Positions 43,765 to 54,181 are shown, counted from the first letter of the stretch. The stretch is 64,000 nt of DNA from Vannielia litorea (GCF_900142295.1 NZ_FSRL01000001.1:2542001-2606000), one strand, 5' to 3'. Program-made: numbers and translations. Notes: a model not told the origin generated them from the sequence alone.

Positions 43765-46557
43765 ATGAAAGACCTGCCCCAGACCGTCACCTTCCAGCTC
43801 GACGGCCGCGATGTCACGGCGGAGGCCCACGAGACCATCTGGCAGGTCGCCAGGCGGGAAGGCACCGCCATTCCCCACCTGTGCTACAAGGACGACCCGG
43901 AGTATCGCTCCGACGGCAACTGCCGCGCCTGCATGGTGGAGATCGAGGGCGAGCGCGTGCTGGCCGCCTCCTGCAAGCGCCGTGTCTCCGAGGGGCTGAA
44001 GGTGTCCACCGCCACCGAGCGGGTCAAGACCAACCGCCGCCTCGTCTTCGACCTGCTGGCCTCCGACATGCCCGCGCGCGACAGCTCGCCCGACCCCGAC
44101 GCCCGCTTCTGGCACCAGGCCGAGCTTGCCGGCCTCACCGAAACGCACTTTCCCTCCACCCGCCCCGGCGCGGGTGGCGAAATTCCGGTCGACAGCATCT
44201 TCCGCGATGCCTCCCACCCCTCCATCGCCGTCAACCTCGATGCCTGCATCTCCTGCACCCTCTGCGAGCGCGCCTGCCGCGAGGTGCAGGTGAACGACGT
44301 CATCGGCATGGCCTCGCGCGGCACCCACAACCTGCCGGTCTTCGACCAGGCCGACCCGATGGGCCTGTCGTCCTGCGTGGCCTGCGGCGAATGCGTGCAG
44401 GCCTGCCCCACCGGCGCGCTGATGGAAAAGACCCTGCTCAACGAAGAGGCCACCAGACGCACCGAATACGCCGAGCGCAAGGTGGAGAGCGTCTGCCCCT
44501 TCTGCGGCGTCGGCTGCCAGACCGAGCTTTCCGTGAAGGAGGGCAAGATCATCCAGGTCGAGGGCCGCAAGGGGCCGGCCAACCGCGGCAAGCTCTGCAT
44601 CAAGGGCCGCTTCGGCTATGACTACGTGCTCTCGCCCGAGCGCCTGACCAGGCCGCTGATCCGCCGCGAGGACGCGCCCAAGGACGCCCGGGCCAGGCTC
44701 TCCTTCGACAGGCTCCACGAGGTCTTCCGCGAGGCAACCTGGCAAGAGGCGCTCGAAAAGGCCTCCGGCGGTCTGAAAACCATCATCGACCGCGACGGCG
44801 GCGGCGCGCTCGCGGGCTTCGGCTCCGCCAAGGGCACCAACGAGGAGGCCTACCTCTTCCAGAAGCTCGTGCGCCAGGGCTTCGGCACCAACAACGTCGA
44901 CCATTGCACCCGGCTTTGCCACGCCTCTTCCGTGGCCGCGCTGATGGAAGGCGTCGGCTCCGGCGCCGTCTCCGCCCCGTTCACCGACGCCGAGAAAAGC
45001 GACTGCATCATCATCATCGGCGCGCGGCCCGAGCAGAACCATCCGGTCGCCGCGACCTACTTCAAGCAGGCCGCCAAGAACGGCGCGACGCTGATCGTGA
45101 TGGACCCGCGCCGCCAGCGCCTGATGCGCCATGCCACCCATGGCGTCGTCTTCGAGCCGGGCCGCGACGTGGCGCTGCTGAACGCGATGATTCACACGAT
45201 CATCGAGGAGGGGCTGACCGATGAGCAATACATCCAGGCCCACACCTCGGGCTTCGAGGCGCTGAAGGAAAAGGTGAAGGGCTTCACCCCCGAGGAGATG
45301 GCCCCGATCTGCGGCGTCGCCGCCGATGAGATCCGCACCATCGCCCGCGCCTTCGCCCGCGCCGAGCGCGGCATCATCTTCTGGGGCATGGGCATCTCGC
45401 AGCACGTCCACGGCACCGACAATTCGCGCTGCCTGATCGCGCTCGCGCTGATCACCGGCCATGTCGGCCGCCCCGGCACCGGCCTGCACCCGCTCCGTGG
45501 CCAGAACAACGTGCAGGGCGCCTCCGACGCCGGCCTGATCCCGATGTTCTACCCCGACTACAAATCGGTGGAGAACCCCGAGCTGATCGCCAGGTACGAG
45601 GATGCCTGGGGCCGCCCGCTCGACCATGCGCGCGGGCTCACCGTGGTGGAGATCATGCACGCCATCCATGACGGCGAGATCAAGGGCATGTATGTCCAGG
45701 GCGAGAACCCGGCCATGTCGGACCCCGACCAGCACCACGCCCGCGCCGCCCTGGCCTCTCTCGAGCATCTGGTGGTGCAGGACATCTTCTTCACCGAAAC
45801 CGCCTGGCACGCCGACGTGATCCTGCCGGCCTCCTCCCAGGCGGAAAAGCTCGGCACCTACACCAACTCCAACCGGCAGGTTCAGCTGGGCCGACCGGTG
45901 CTCGACCCGCCCGGCGAGGCCCGACAGGACTGGGAGCTGATCGTCGCCATCGCCAATGGCCTCGGCTGCAACTGGACCTACGCCGATGTGCCCGATGTCT
46001 ACGCCGAGATGGCCGCGCTCATGCCGTCGCTCGCCAACATCAGCTGGGAACGGATCGCGCGCGAAGGCGCCGTCACCTACCCCGCCCCGGCCCCCGACGC
46101 GCCGGGCAAGGAGGTGATCTTCGAAACCGGGTTCCCCACCGACGATGGCCGCGCCCGGATCGTGCCGACCGATCTGGTGCCGCCCGACGAGCTGCCCGAT
46201 GCCGAGTTTCCGCTGGTGCTCACCACCGGCCGAATGCTCGAGCACTGGCACACCGGCGCGATGACCCGCACCAGCCACGCGCTCAACGCGCAGGAGCCGG
46301 AGCCGGTGGTCTCGATGCATCCGCGCGACATTGGCCGCATGGGCTTTACCCGCGGCCAGCAGGTCACCGTCGAAACCCGCCGCGGCGACATCACCCTGAC
46401 CCTTCGGGCCGACCGTGACGTGACCGAGGGGATGCTCTTCATCCCCTTCTGCTTCCGCGAGGCCCCCGCGAACTTCCTGACCAACCCGAGCCTCGACCCC
46501 TTTGGCAAGATCCCCGAGTTCAAGTTCGCCGCCGCCCGGATCCGCGCCGCCGACTGA
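43765..46557 (+). CDS. fdsA: NAD-dependent formate dehydrogenase alpha (molybdopterin) subunit
   Basis: A 930-residue molybdo-bis(MGD) enzyme oxidising formate to CO2. Order of domains: N-terminal [2Fe-2S] ferredoxin (CYKDDPEYRSDGNCRAC), a cysteine-rich His-binding segment, two 4Fe-4S centres (CISCTLCERACR and CVACGECVQACPTG), the Mo-domain cluster CPFCGVGC, the metal-binding cysteine in VDHCTRLCHASSV, and the C-terminal MGD-binding domain (EHWHTGAMTRTSHALN). The gene starts 58 bases after fdsB. Accessory fdhD was not seen in the window. Confidence 0.95.
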   Translation: MKDLPQTVTFQLDGRDVTAEAHETIWQVARREGTAIPHLCYKDDPEYRSDGNCRACMVEIEGERVLAASCKRRVSEGLKVSTATERVKTNRRLVFDLLASDMPARDSSPDPDARFWHQAELAGLTETHFPSTRPGAGGEIPVDSIFRDASHPSIAVNLDACISCTLCERACREVQVNDVIGMASRGTHNLPVFDQADPMGLSSCVACGECVQACPTGALMEKTLLNEEATRRTEYAERKVESVCPFCGVGCQTELSVKEGKIIQVEGRKGPANRGKLCIKGRFGYDYVLSPERLTRPLIRREDAPKDARARLSFDRLHEVFREATWQEALEKASGGLKTIIDRDGGGALAGFGSAKGTNEEAYLFQKLVRQGFGTNNVDHCTRLCHASSVAALMEGVGSGAVSAPFTDAEKSDCIIIIGARPEQNHPVAATYFKQAAKNGATLIVMDPRRQRLMRHATHGVVFEPGRDVALLNAMIHTIIEEGLTDEQYIQAHTSGFEALKEKVKGFTPEEMAPICGVAADEIRTIARAFARAERGIIFWGMGISQHVHGTDNSRCLIALALITGHVGRPGTGLHPLRGQNNVQGASDAGLIPMFYPDYKSVENPELIARYEDAWGRPLDHARGLTVVEIMHAIHDGEIKGMYVQGENPAMSDPDQHHARAALASLEHLVVQDIFFTETAWHADVILPASSQAEKLGTYTNSNRQVQLGRPVLDPPGEARQDWELIVAIANGLGCNWTYADVPDVYAEMAALMPSLANISWERIAREGAVTYPAPAPDAPGKEVIFETGFPTDDGRARIVPTDLVPPDELPDAEFPLVLTTGRMLEHWHTGAMTRTSHALNAQEPEPVVSMHPRDIGRMGFTRGQQVTVETRRGDITLTLRADRDVTEGMLFIPFCFREAPANFLTNPSLDPFGKIPEFKFAAARIRAAD

Positions 46558-46694
46558 CACCGCCCGGTCCGGCGCCCGCGGGGCACCGTCTTCCTCTTCG
46601 CGTCCGGCGGGTGAGATCTGGAGCAAGTCAATGCGGTGCGGCGGCGCGCGGCCCTCGCCGCCGGGCCTGTGCGGGCTTCCCCCGGCCAAGGGAA

Positions 46695-46724
46695 AAAGGG
46701 CGGAGGCCGAAACCCCCGCCCTTT
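46695..46724 (-). terminator. Intrinsic terminator between fdsA and the fasciclin gene
   Basis: 9-bp stem AAAGGGCGG / CCGCCCTTT with a 12-base loop. On the minus strand it is followed by TTTCCC and on the plus strand by CCCG, so it best serves the leftward fasciclin gene, but may also end the formate dehydrogenase transcript. Confidence 0.7.
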
Positions 46725-46759
46725 CCCGTGGCTGCCCCAGGCTATCCTGGGGGACAAGT

Positions 46760-47254
46760 TCAGGGCAGCAGCACCTTGTCGATCACGTGGATCACACCGT
46801 TCGACGCGGCCACGTCGGCGGTCACCACATTTGCGTTGTTGACCCGCACGCCGCCGTGAGTCCCGTTGATCCGCAGCTTGCCGCCATTGGCGGTCAGAAC
46901 GCTCACGCGCTTGCCGGCAAGATCGGAGGCCTCGGCACGGCCCGGCACCACGTGATAGGTCAGGATCGAGACCAGCATGTCGCGGTTCTCGGGCTTCAGC
47001 AGATTCTCCACCGTACCGGCGGGCAGGGCGGCAAAGGCCTCATCCGTCGGCGCAAAGACGGTGAAGGGCCCGGGGCCCTGAAGCGTCTCGACCAGCCCGG
47101 CCGCCGACACCGCCGCCACCAGCGTATCGAAACTTCCGGCCGACTGCGCGACCTCAACGATATCCGGGCCGGCATCGGAGCGGGGCATCGCGCAGCCCGA
47201 TACGGCAAGCGCCAGTGCAACGGTTGCGGCCTTCGCCATGGTCACGATCTTCAT
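46760..47254 (-). CDS. Fasciclin-domain lipoprotein
   Basis: A 164-residue exported protein with lipobox VSGCAM (about residue 21) and one fasciclin/beta-Ig-H3 domain (residues 32-163): [56 protein letters not shown] and [13 protein letters not shown]. Such proteins are adhesion-type or surface proteins of unclear function. RBS is GGAGGAAAGACCC before ATG. Confidence 0.94.
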   Translation of the reverse strand: MKIVTMAKAATVALALAVSGCAMPRSDAGPDIVEVAQSAGSFDTLVAAVSAAGLVETLQGPGPFTVFAPTDEAFAALPAGTVENLLKPENRDMLVSILTYHVVPGRAEASDLAGKRVSVLTANGGKLRINGTHGGVRVNNANVVTADVAASNGVIHVIDKVLLP

Positions 47255-47529
47255 GGGTCTTTCCTCCCTGGTCAGGTTCCACCCCGCATCTGTGCGAGGT
47301 TGGAGCGTTTACGCAGGGAAAGCCGGGTCGGTTCACTTCTTTGAACATCTGCGCGCGACCGGCCGCGCAAGGACCCAGGCGGATGCGCCCGTCTCAGGGG
47401 AAAGACGGGCGCTGTCGGCAAGGCCGCGGTGCGGAAGGGAGATCCGACACCACAGAGTAGAGCCTGCCCCCGCCGCCCCGAAAACTCGCGGATTCCGGGG
47501 AGGCAGGAGCGGCGGGTCGGCGCCCGTCC

Positions 47530-50500
47530 CTAGCTGGCCGGCCGCCCGCCCGAGATCTTGCGCACCAGCACGTAGAAGGCCGGCACCACGAAGATGCCGA
47601 TAAAGGTGGCCGCCGTCATGCCGCCCAGCACGCCGATGCCGATGGCGTTCTGCGCCTTGGCCCCGGCGCCCGTGGCCAGCGCAAGCGGCAGCACGCCCAG
47701 CATGAAGGCGAGCGAGGTCATCAGGATCGGCCTCAGCCGCATCCGCGCCGCCTCGATCGCCGCCTGCACCGCGCTGCGCCCCGCCACCTCGAGATCGCGG
47801 GCAAACTCCACGATCAGGATCGCGTTCTTGGCCGCAAGCCCGATGGTGGTGAGAATGCCGACCTTGAAGTACACGTCGTTCGTCTGCCCGAAGAGCAGCG
47901 CGAAGGCGAGCGCACCGGCAATGCCCACGGGCACGGCCAGCATGACGGCAAAGGGGATCGACCAGCTCTCGTAGAGCGCGGCCAGCGACAGAAAGACCAC
48001 CAGCGCCGAAAGCGCGTAGAGCCAGGGCGCCTGGCTTCCCGACTGCTGCTCCTGGTAGCTGAGGCCGGTCCAGGCCACGCCGTAGCCGCCCTCGAGCCCC
48101 GCCGCCAGTTCGGCGATCGCGTCCATCGCCTCGCCCGACGACACGCCGCTGCCCGGCTGCCCCGAGATCGAGATCGCCGAGGTGCCGTCGATCCGCGCCA
48201 GCGAAGGCGTGGTCGAGACCCACTCGGTGGTGATGAAGCTCGCAAAGCTCACCATCTCGCCCGAGGCGTTGACGGCAAACCAGTCTTCCACGTTCTCGGG
48301 TTGCATCCGGTGGGCCGCATCGGCCTGCACGATGACCGGCCGCAGGTTGCCGTTCATGTCGAAGTCATTGACCGACGACCCGGTGAAGATGGTCGACAGG
48401 ATCGCGTTCACCCCGCTCACCGACACCCCGAAGCTCTCGGCCTTCTGCTGGTCGATCACCAGCCGCAGCACCGCTTCGCTGTCGGTGCCCGAGGCGCGCA
48501 CGTTGGAGAGGCGCGCATCCTGCCCGGCGATGGTCTCCAGCTCCTCCGCCGCGGCCCGCAGCGCGTCGTTGCCGGTGGCGCCATAGTCCACTAGGTACAT
48601 CGAGAAGCCCGAGGTATTGCCAAGCCCCTGGATCGCCGGCGGCTGGGTAAAGATCACCCGGCCCGCGCGGCTGTTGCCGAACTTCGCCGTCGCCCGCCCG
48701 ATCACCGATGCGGCGGAAAGCGCATCGCCCTGCCGCGCGTCGAAGTCCTTCAGCTTCACGAAGATCATCGCCACGTTCTGCCCCGAGCCGTTGAAGCCGA
48801 AGCCCAGCGAGGCAAAGGTGCTGTCGACCGCGTCGGCCTCCTCGGTGAGCATGTAGTCCTCGATCTCCTCCACCACCTGAGCGGTCTGGGCCGTGGTCGT
48901 GCCCTCGGAGAGGTTGATCATGACCATCATCACCCCCTGGTCTTCCTGCGGCAGGAAGGAGGAGGGCAGCCGCGAGTAGGTCGCCCCGGCGGCGGCGATG
49001 ACGGCCGCGAGGATCAGCACCGCCACCAGCGGTACCCGGGCCAGCCGCTTCACGGTGGCGCCGTAGCCCTCGGTCAGCCGCTCGAAGCCGGTGTTGAACC
49101 AGCGCGCCGGGGCAAAGCCGGTGCCGTGGCTGCGCTTGAGCATCGAGGCGGTGAGCGCCGGCGTGAGGATCAGCGCCACCAGCGCCGAGAGCACCATCGC
49201 CGAGATGATGGTGACCGAGAACTGCCGGTAGATCACGCCCGTCGAACCGCCGAAGAAGGCCATCGGCAGGAACACCGCCGAGAGCACCAGCGCGATGCCG
49301 ATGAGCGCCCCGGTGATCTGGCCCATGCTCTTCTCGGTCGCGGGCAGCGGCTCGAGCCTGTCGTCCTCCATCACCCGTTCCACGTTTTCCACCACCACGA
49401 TGGCGTCATCGACCAGAAGGCCGATGGCCAGCACCATGGCGAACATCGTCAGCGTGTTGATCGAGTAGCCCAGCGCCGCCAGCACAGCGAAGGTGCCCGC
49501 CAGCACCACCGGCACGGCGAGGATCGGGATGATCGTGGCACGCCAGTTCTGCAGGAAGATGAGGATCACGATGAACACCAGCGCGATGGCCTCGGCCAGC
49601 GTCTCGTAGACCTTCTCGATCGAAAGCTCGACGAAAGGCGAGGTGTCATAGGCGGTCTCGAAGGTCACGCCCGCGGGCAGTGCGGCCTCCAGCTCGGCCA
49701 GGGTCTCGCGCACCGCCTCGGCGGTGTCCACGGCGTTCGCCCCGGTGGCAAGGTTCACCCCGAAGCCCGAGGCATTCTCGCCGTTGAAGCGCGCGTCGCC
49801 GCCGTAGCTCTCCTGCCCGATCTCGATGCGGGCCACGTCGCCCAGCCGCACCTGCCCGCCACCTTCCTCGGATTTGAGCAGGATGTTCTCGAACTCCTCC
49901 ACCGATGTGAGCTGGCTCTGCGCGGTGATGGTGGCGGTGAACTGCTGTCCCTCGACCACGGGCACGGCCCCCAGCGAGCCGACCGAGACGGTGGTGTTCT
50001 GGTTCGAGATCGCGGTGGTCACGTCGGAGGGGGTCAGCTGGTATTCGGCCAGGCTCAGCGGGTCGAGCCAGACGCGCAGCGCATAGCCCGAGCCGAAGAT
50101 ATTGATCGAGCCCACGCCCTCCGTCCGCTGGACCGGGCCGGAGACGCGGGTGTCGAGCAGATCGCCCAGCGCGACCGTGGAGTAGCTGCCATCCTCCGAG
50201 ACCAGCGCACCGACCATCAGGATCGACGAGGTCGAGCGGGTCACTGTCACGCCCGAGCTCTGCACCGTGTCGGGCAGCTGGCCCTCCACCTGGCTGACCT
50301 TCGACTGCACGTTGTTCTGGGCGTCGACCGGGTCGATGCTCTCGTCGAAGACGAGGCTGATCGAGGAGGAGCCCTCGCGCGAGGTGCTCTCCATGTAGAG
50401 CACGCCGTCGAGCCCGGTCATGGCGTCCTCGATGACCGAGGTCACCGAGTTTTCCACCGCCGAGGCCGTGGCGCCCTTGTAGCTGGCAGTGACCCGCACG

Positions 50501-50625
50501 GTGGTGGGCGCTATATCGGGGTATTGCGACACCGCGAGCTGGCTGAAGGCAAAGGCCCCGGCCAGCATCGTCACGATGGCGAGCACCCAGGCAAAGACCG
50601 GGCGGTGAATGAAGAATTGCGCCAT
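47530..50625 (-). CDS. RND efflux pump inner-membrane transporter (HAE1/AcrB type)
   Basis: A 1031-residue proton-driven multidrug transporter. Opening MAQFFIHRPVFAWVLAIVTM, porter loops, and transmembrane proton relay in LLVDDAIVVVENVERVMEDD (about residues 405-424) are typical, with the second half repeat (GLAAKNAILIVEFARDLE) near 930. It follows 3 bases after the adaptor gene stop, in the same operon. Outer-membrane channel gene is not present here. Confidence 0.95.
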   Translation of the reverse strand: MAQFFIHRPVFAWVLAIVTMLAGAFAFSQLAVSQYPDIAPTTVRVTASYKGATASAVENSVTSVIEDAMTGLDGVLYMESTSREGSSSISLVFDESIDPVDAQNNVQSKVSQVEGQLPDTVQSSGVTVTRSTSSILMVGALVSEDGSYSTVALGDLLDTRVSGPVQRTEGVGSINIFGSGYALRVWLDPLSLAEYQLTPSDVTTAISNQNTTVSVGSLGAVPVVEGQQFTATITAQSQLTSVEEFENILLKSEEGGGQVRLGDVARIEIGQESYGGDARFNGENASGFGVNLATGANAVDTAEAVRETLAELEAALPAGVTFETAYDTSPFVELSIEKVYETLAEAIALVFIVILIFLQNWRATIIPILAVPVVLAGTFAVLAALGYSINTLTMFAMVLAIGLLVDDAIVVVENVERVMEDDRLEPLPATEKSMGQITGALIGIALVLSAVFLPMAFFGGSTGVIYRQFSVTIISAMVLSALVALILTPALTASMLKRSHGTGFAPARWFNTGFERLTEGYGATVKRLARVPLVAVLILAAVIAAAGATYSRLPSSFLPQEDQGVMMVMINLSEGTTTAQTAQVVEEIEDYMLTEEADAVDSTFASLGFGFNGSGQNVAMIFVKLKDFDARQGDALSAASVIGRATAKFGNSRAGRVIFTQPPAIQGLGNTSGFSMYLVDYGATGNDALRAAAEELETIAGQDARLSNVRASGTDSEAVLRLVIDQQKAESFGVSVSGVNAILSTIFTGSSVNDFDMNGNLRPVIVQADAAHRMQPENVEDWFAVNASGEMVSFASFITTEWVSTTPSLARIDGTSAISISGQPGSGVSSGEAMDAIAELAAGLEGGYGVAWTGLSYQEQQSGSQAPWLYALSALVVFLSLAALYESWSIPFAVMLAVPVGIAGALAFALLFGQTNDVYFKVGILTTIGLAAKNAILIVEFARDLEVAGRSAVQAAIEAARMRLRPILMTSLAFMLGVLPLALATGAGAKAQNAIGIGVLGGMTAATFIGIFVVPAFYVLVRKISGGRPAS

Positions 50626-50628
50626 GGC

Positions 50629-51891
50629 TCAGTTGCCCCCGGCTGCGGCTTCGGCGGCGGGCGCGGCAGTGCTGCGCGCTTCGGCCGCGTCGGCGGGCGC
50701 GGCGTCCTGCACCACGCCGTTGGCGGCGATCGTCACCGGCACCGGGCTGATCGCCGCGCCGTCCGCAAGGGTGGTCAGCCCGTCGAGGATCACCATGTCA
50801 CCCGCCGCCACGCCCGAGGTCACCACCCAGGCGTTCTCATGGGTGCCCGAGGTCTCCAGCACCACCCGTTGCGCCTTTCCGTCCACCGCAAGAAAGGCGG
50901 TGAGCGTGCCGTCCGATTGCCGGGTGGTCGCCCGCTGCGGCACCAGAACCGCGCGCTGGGTGCCGATCACGATCTTCACCCGCAGGAACTGGCCGGGCAG
51001 GATCTTCCGCTCGCCATTGTCGAACTCGAAGCGCACGTCGACCGCGCCGGTGGTGGTCGACACGCTCGTGCCCGGCGTCACCAGCCGCCCGATGCCCGCA
51101 TAGGTGCTGCCGCTCTCCAGCGTCAGCTCGGCTTCCATCCGGTCGCCCGGCTGCATCGCCCCGCTGTCGATCCGCTCGCGCACCCGGATGATCCGGGCCG
51201 CGCTCTCCGAGACATCCACGTAGATCGGATCGAGCTGGGTCACGGTGGTGAGCGCGTCGGTCTGGTTGGCGGTCACGATGGCCCCCACCGACACCGCCGC
51301 CACGTCCACGATGCCGGCAATCGGGCTCTTCAGCACGCTGCGGTCGAGGTCGAGCTGCGCGGTTTGCACGGCGGCCTCGGCGCTCTTCAGCGTGGCCTCG
51401 GCGGAGGCGACATTGGAGCGGGCGGTCTGAACCTCCGAGACGGTCGCCCCCACCCCTTCGAGCCGTTCGTAACGCTCCACCGTGGCCTTCGCGGTGGCCA
51501 GCGCGGCCTCGGCGCTCGCCTGCGAGGCCTCTGCGGCGGCCAGTGCCGCCTCGTAGCTGTCGGGCTCGAGCCGGAAGAGCGGCGTGCCGGCATCCACCGG
51601 GCGTCCGGGCTGGTAGAGGATCTCTTCCACCATGCCGCCCACGCGCGGGCGGATCTCGGTCTGCGCGCTGGCCACGGCCCGGCCGGGCAGGGTCACCGCA
51701 TAGGGCACATCGGCCTCCTCCAGCGCCATCACCCCCACTTCGGTCGGCCCGCGCCCAGCCCCGCCCGGCGGCATGCCCTGTGCATGGGCAAGGCCGATGC
51801 CGGCAAGCAGGATCAGCGCGGCAATCGTGGCGGCGAGCAGCACGGAAGGGCGGCGGGAGCCGTCACGGCGGGCAACGAGGGGAGCGGACAT
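50629..51891 (-). CDS. RND efflux periplasmic adaptor (membrane fusion protein)
   Basis: A 420-residue adaptor; ATG 51891 follows GGAGATATC. Signal/anchor segment SVLLAATIAALILLAGIGLA, lipoyl and hairpin domain (EIRPRVGGMVEEILYQPGRP, then a coiled-coil hairpin rich in Ala/Glu), beta-barrel (GDRMEAELTLESGSTYAGIG) and a low-complexity Ala-rich tail. Works with the downstream RND pump; divergent from a dioxygenase gene. Confidence 0.94.
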   Translation of the reverse strand: MSAPLVARRDGSRRPSVLLAATIAALILLAGIGLAHAQGMPPGGAGRGPTEVGVMALEEADVPYAVTLPGRAVASAQTEIRPRVGGMVEEILYQPGRPVDAGTPLFRLEPDSYEAALAAAEASQASAEAALATAKATVERYERLEGVGATVSEVQTARSNVASAEATLKSAEAAVQTAQLDLDRSVLKSPIAGIVDVAAVSVGAIVTANQTDALTTVTQLDPIYVDVSESAARIIRVRERIDSGAMQPGDRMEAELTLESGSTYAGIGRLVTPGTSVSTTTGAVDVRFEFDNGERKILPGQFLRVKIVIGTQRAVLVPQRATTRQSDGTLTAFLAVDGKAQRVVLETSGTHENAWVVTSGVAAGDMVILDGLTTLADGAAISPVPVTIAANGVVQDAAPADAAEARSTAAPAAEAAAGGN

Positions 51892-52072
51892 GATATCTCC
51901 AGGGGGAGGAATTGCGGACAGTTGAGCCTGAAACGCTGCGCCGCGGCAATTCCGTCGCAGATTTTTGCACCCTGTGCATTTTCGCAGGTTTGCCGCGCGA
52001 TGTGCGGCCTTCTTCGCGCAGGCCTGGCGCGCTATCCTGCCCGCACACACCCCCCGACCCAGGACCACGCCC

Positions 52073-52897
52073 ATGAGCTTTGTCACCGATCTCACCCGCC
52101 TGCGCGACAGCCTCGCGCGTTCGGCGCGGATGCCCGTGGTCTTTCTTGGCCACGGCAGCCCGATGAACGCGCTGGAAGACACCGCCTACAGCCGCGCCTG
52201 GACAGAGCTGGGCCAGACCCTGCCCCGCCCCAGCGCGATCCTGGTCGTCTCGGCGCATTGGATGAGCAGGGGCACCACGTTGGTGGCCACAGAGGCCAGG
52301 CCGGAGACGATTCACGACTTTCGCGGCTTCCCCAAGCCGCTCTACGAGATGCAATACCCCGCCCCCGGCGCCCCCGGACTGGCGCGCGAGGTGGCGAGCC
52401 TGCTGGCCAGCCACCACGGCGAGAGCGACGAGAGCTGGGGCCTCGATCACGGCGCATGGGCGGTGCTGAAATTTCTCTATCCCGGTGCCGATGTGCCGGT
52501 GTTCCAGGTCTCCATCGACATGACGGCGCCGCTTTCCGACCAGCTCGAGATCGGCAAGCTGCTCTCCCAGCTGCGCGACCGGGGCGTGCTGATCCTCGGC
52601 TCGGGCAACGTGGTGCACAACCTGCGCACCATGCGCCCGGGCGGTGCGCCGCTCGACTTCGCCGAGGCCTTCGACACGCTCTTCGCCGACCGGCTCGAGC
52701 AGCGCGACATGGCCGCTCTCGCCGACCGCGCGGCGCTCGGGAGCCTGCTGCAGATGGCGCACCCCAGCCACGACCACTACCTGCCCGCCCTGACCATCGC
52801 CGGCGCGGCAGACCGCGGCGACGCGCTCACCTGGATGACCGACGCCATCGACCTCGGCTCGGTCTCCATGCGGTCCTTCATCTTTCACGCCGCCTGA
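52073..52897 (+). CDS. DODA-type extradiol ring-cleavage dioxygenase (YgiD-like)
   Basis: A 274-residue class III extradiol dioxygenase. Metal ligands of the family: VVFLGHGSPMNAL, VVSAHWMSRGTT, GLDHGAWAVLKFLYPGADVP (catalytic His) and SGNVVHNLRTM. Such enzymes include 4,5-DOPA dioxygenase. Monocistronic, rightward, with a terminator just behind it. Confidence 0.92.
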   Translation: MSFVTDLTRLRDSLARSARMPVVFLGHGSPMNALEDTAYSRAWTELGQTLPRPSAILVVSAHWMSRGTTLVATEARPETIHDFRGFPKPLYEMQYPAPGAPGLAREVASLLASHHGESDESWGLDHGAWAVLKFLYPGADVPVFQVSIDMTAPLSDQLEIGKLLSQLRDRGVLILGSGNVVHNLRTMRPGGAPLDFAEAFDTLFADRLEQRDMAALADRAALGSLLQMAHPSHDHYLPALTIAGAADRGDALTWMTDAIDLGSVSMRSFIFHAA

Positions 52898-52911
52898 TCG
52901 GCGCAGCAAGA

Positions 52912-52943
52912 GGCCCTCCCCCGCGCGTGGCGGGAGAGGGCCC
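52912..52943 (+). terminator. Terminator behind the dioxygenase gene
   Basis: GC-rich hairpin (GGCCCTC and GAGAGGGCC arms with CCCGC/GCGGG inner pairing) 14 bases past the dioxygenase stop, followed by CGTTTCAA. It lies between convergent genes and may act in both directions, though the T-run is weak. Confidence 0.6.
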
Positions 52944-52963
52944 GTTTCAACCGTCAGGCCGGA

Positions 52964-53683
52964 TCAGTCGTAGAGCACCGCGGCCACCCGCGGGTCGTCC
53001 ATGTTGGTCTTGTCATACCAGTAAAAGCCGGTGTCGATGACCCCGGGCAGGGTCTCGCCCTTCAGGTCGGGGTTGGCCTGCAGCATCGCCTTGGCGGTCT
53101 CGGTCGCCTTCAGCGCGTCGTTGGCATATTGCACATCGACGATCTCGATGTTCGGATAAGCCTCCTCGATCCGGTTCAGGAACCCGTCGCGGCGGCCGAT
53201 GCCGGTGGCCGAGGTCTGGTCGTGGATGATCGCGGCCACCTTGCCCTCTTCGCCGATGGCCTTGGCCAGCCCGTCTGCGCCGGTGGCGGCGGCGGCCATG
53301 TTGTCGGTGGTGCAGGTGGTCAGCGGCAGGTCGGACTCCACGCCCGAGTCGAAGGCCACGATCGGGATGCCCGCGTCCGCCGCCTTGCGCAGCGCCGGCA
53401 CCTGGACCTGGCTGCCGAGCGCGGCAAAGCCGATGCCCTGGGGCTTCCTGGCGATGGCGGCATTGAGGATGTCGGTCTGCTTCTCGATCTCGGCCTCGGT
53501 GTTGGACCCCTCGAAGGTGATGGTCCCCCCGTTGCGCTCGGCGGCCGTTTCGGCGCCCAGCTTCACCGCCTGCCAGAGCTGGTGGCTGAAGCCCTTGGCG
53601 ACGATCGGAAAGTAGACGTCCTGCGCGGCGGCCGGGCCGGCCAGGACGGTGGCCGCGGTGAGCGCGGCGATCCGTTTCTTCAT
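52964..53683 (-). pseudogene. Ribose-type ABC binding protein with an internal in-frame deletion
   Basis: Sugar-binding protein of the RbsB/Peripla_BP_4 family. A clear signal peptide opens MKKRIAALTAATVLAGPAAA. The first 200 residues are normal (FPIVAKGFSHQLWQAVKLGA, GRRDGFLNRIEEAYPNIEIV), and the tail VIDTGFYWYDKTNMDDPRVA is normal too. Between AMLQANPDLKG and ETLPGVIDTG about 75-80 residues of the second lobe (the hinge and NEG/GFDSGKAQI region) are missing, so the protein is 239 instead of about 315 residues. The frame is kept, but ligand binding is very unlikely. Confidence 0.8.
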
Positions 53684-53757
53684 GGTGGCTTCCCCCCAAG
53701 TAACCGATTGAAGGACAAGCTCGACAGGCGCCCGAACGCCCGCTTAACGAACCGGGT

Positions 53758-54181
53758 TCAGCCCTTCGTGCGGAGCATGATATCCACGGAGACGGCGGCA
53801 ATGATGACGACGCCGGCAATGACGATCTTCCAGTCCTCCAGCACCCCCATGACCCGCAGGCCATTGGTCAGGACAGACATGATGAAGGCGCCGATGATGG
53901 TGCCCAGAACCGTGCCGCGCCCGCCGGGGAGCGAGGTGCCCCCGATCACCGCCGCCGCAATGGCATCGAGCTCGTAGCCGAGGCCCAGCGCCGGTTCCCG
54001 GCGTGGCGATGAAGGGCGGGATCTTGAGCTTGGCGATGCAGCCGCTCGAAATCGAGCCCATGAAGCCGCCGAAGAGGATCGCGCCGGCAATCCCGAAGGG
54101 CAGCGGCAGGCCGAGGTTGGTGAGGATGATGCCCGAGATCACTGCCGTCAGCGTCATCATCGTGCCCACCGACAGGTCGAT
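53758..54181 (-). pseudogene. Ribose-type ABC permease fragments joined by deletion
   Basis: Two parts of an RbsC-like permease in different frames. The first ([20 protein letters not shown], then [13 protein letters not shown]) is in one frame; the second ([20 protein letters not shown], then TNGLRVMGVLEDW) is in another. The parts meet near 53996, where about 110 residues of the family are absent. The N-terminal third is also missing because it is joined to an ATPase fragment at about 54180. No function possible. Confidence 0.82.

Noticed and set aside
36508..46689. Very long open frames on the antisense strand of the ABC exporter, acyl-CoA synthetase and formate dehydrogenase genes (up to about 1000 codons)
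   Set aside because: They lie exactly opposite strongly supported genes, have Ala/Arg/Gly/His-rich low-complexity translations and no family signatures; they are by-products of GC-rich codon use.
49126..53040. A 1304-codon plus-strand open frame across the RND pump region
   Set aside because: It is antisense to the RND pump and its adaptor, both with clear motifs, and its sequence is a repetitive His/Arg/Gly-rich shadow.
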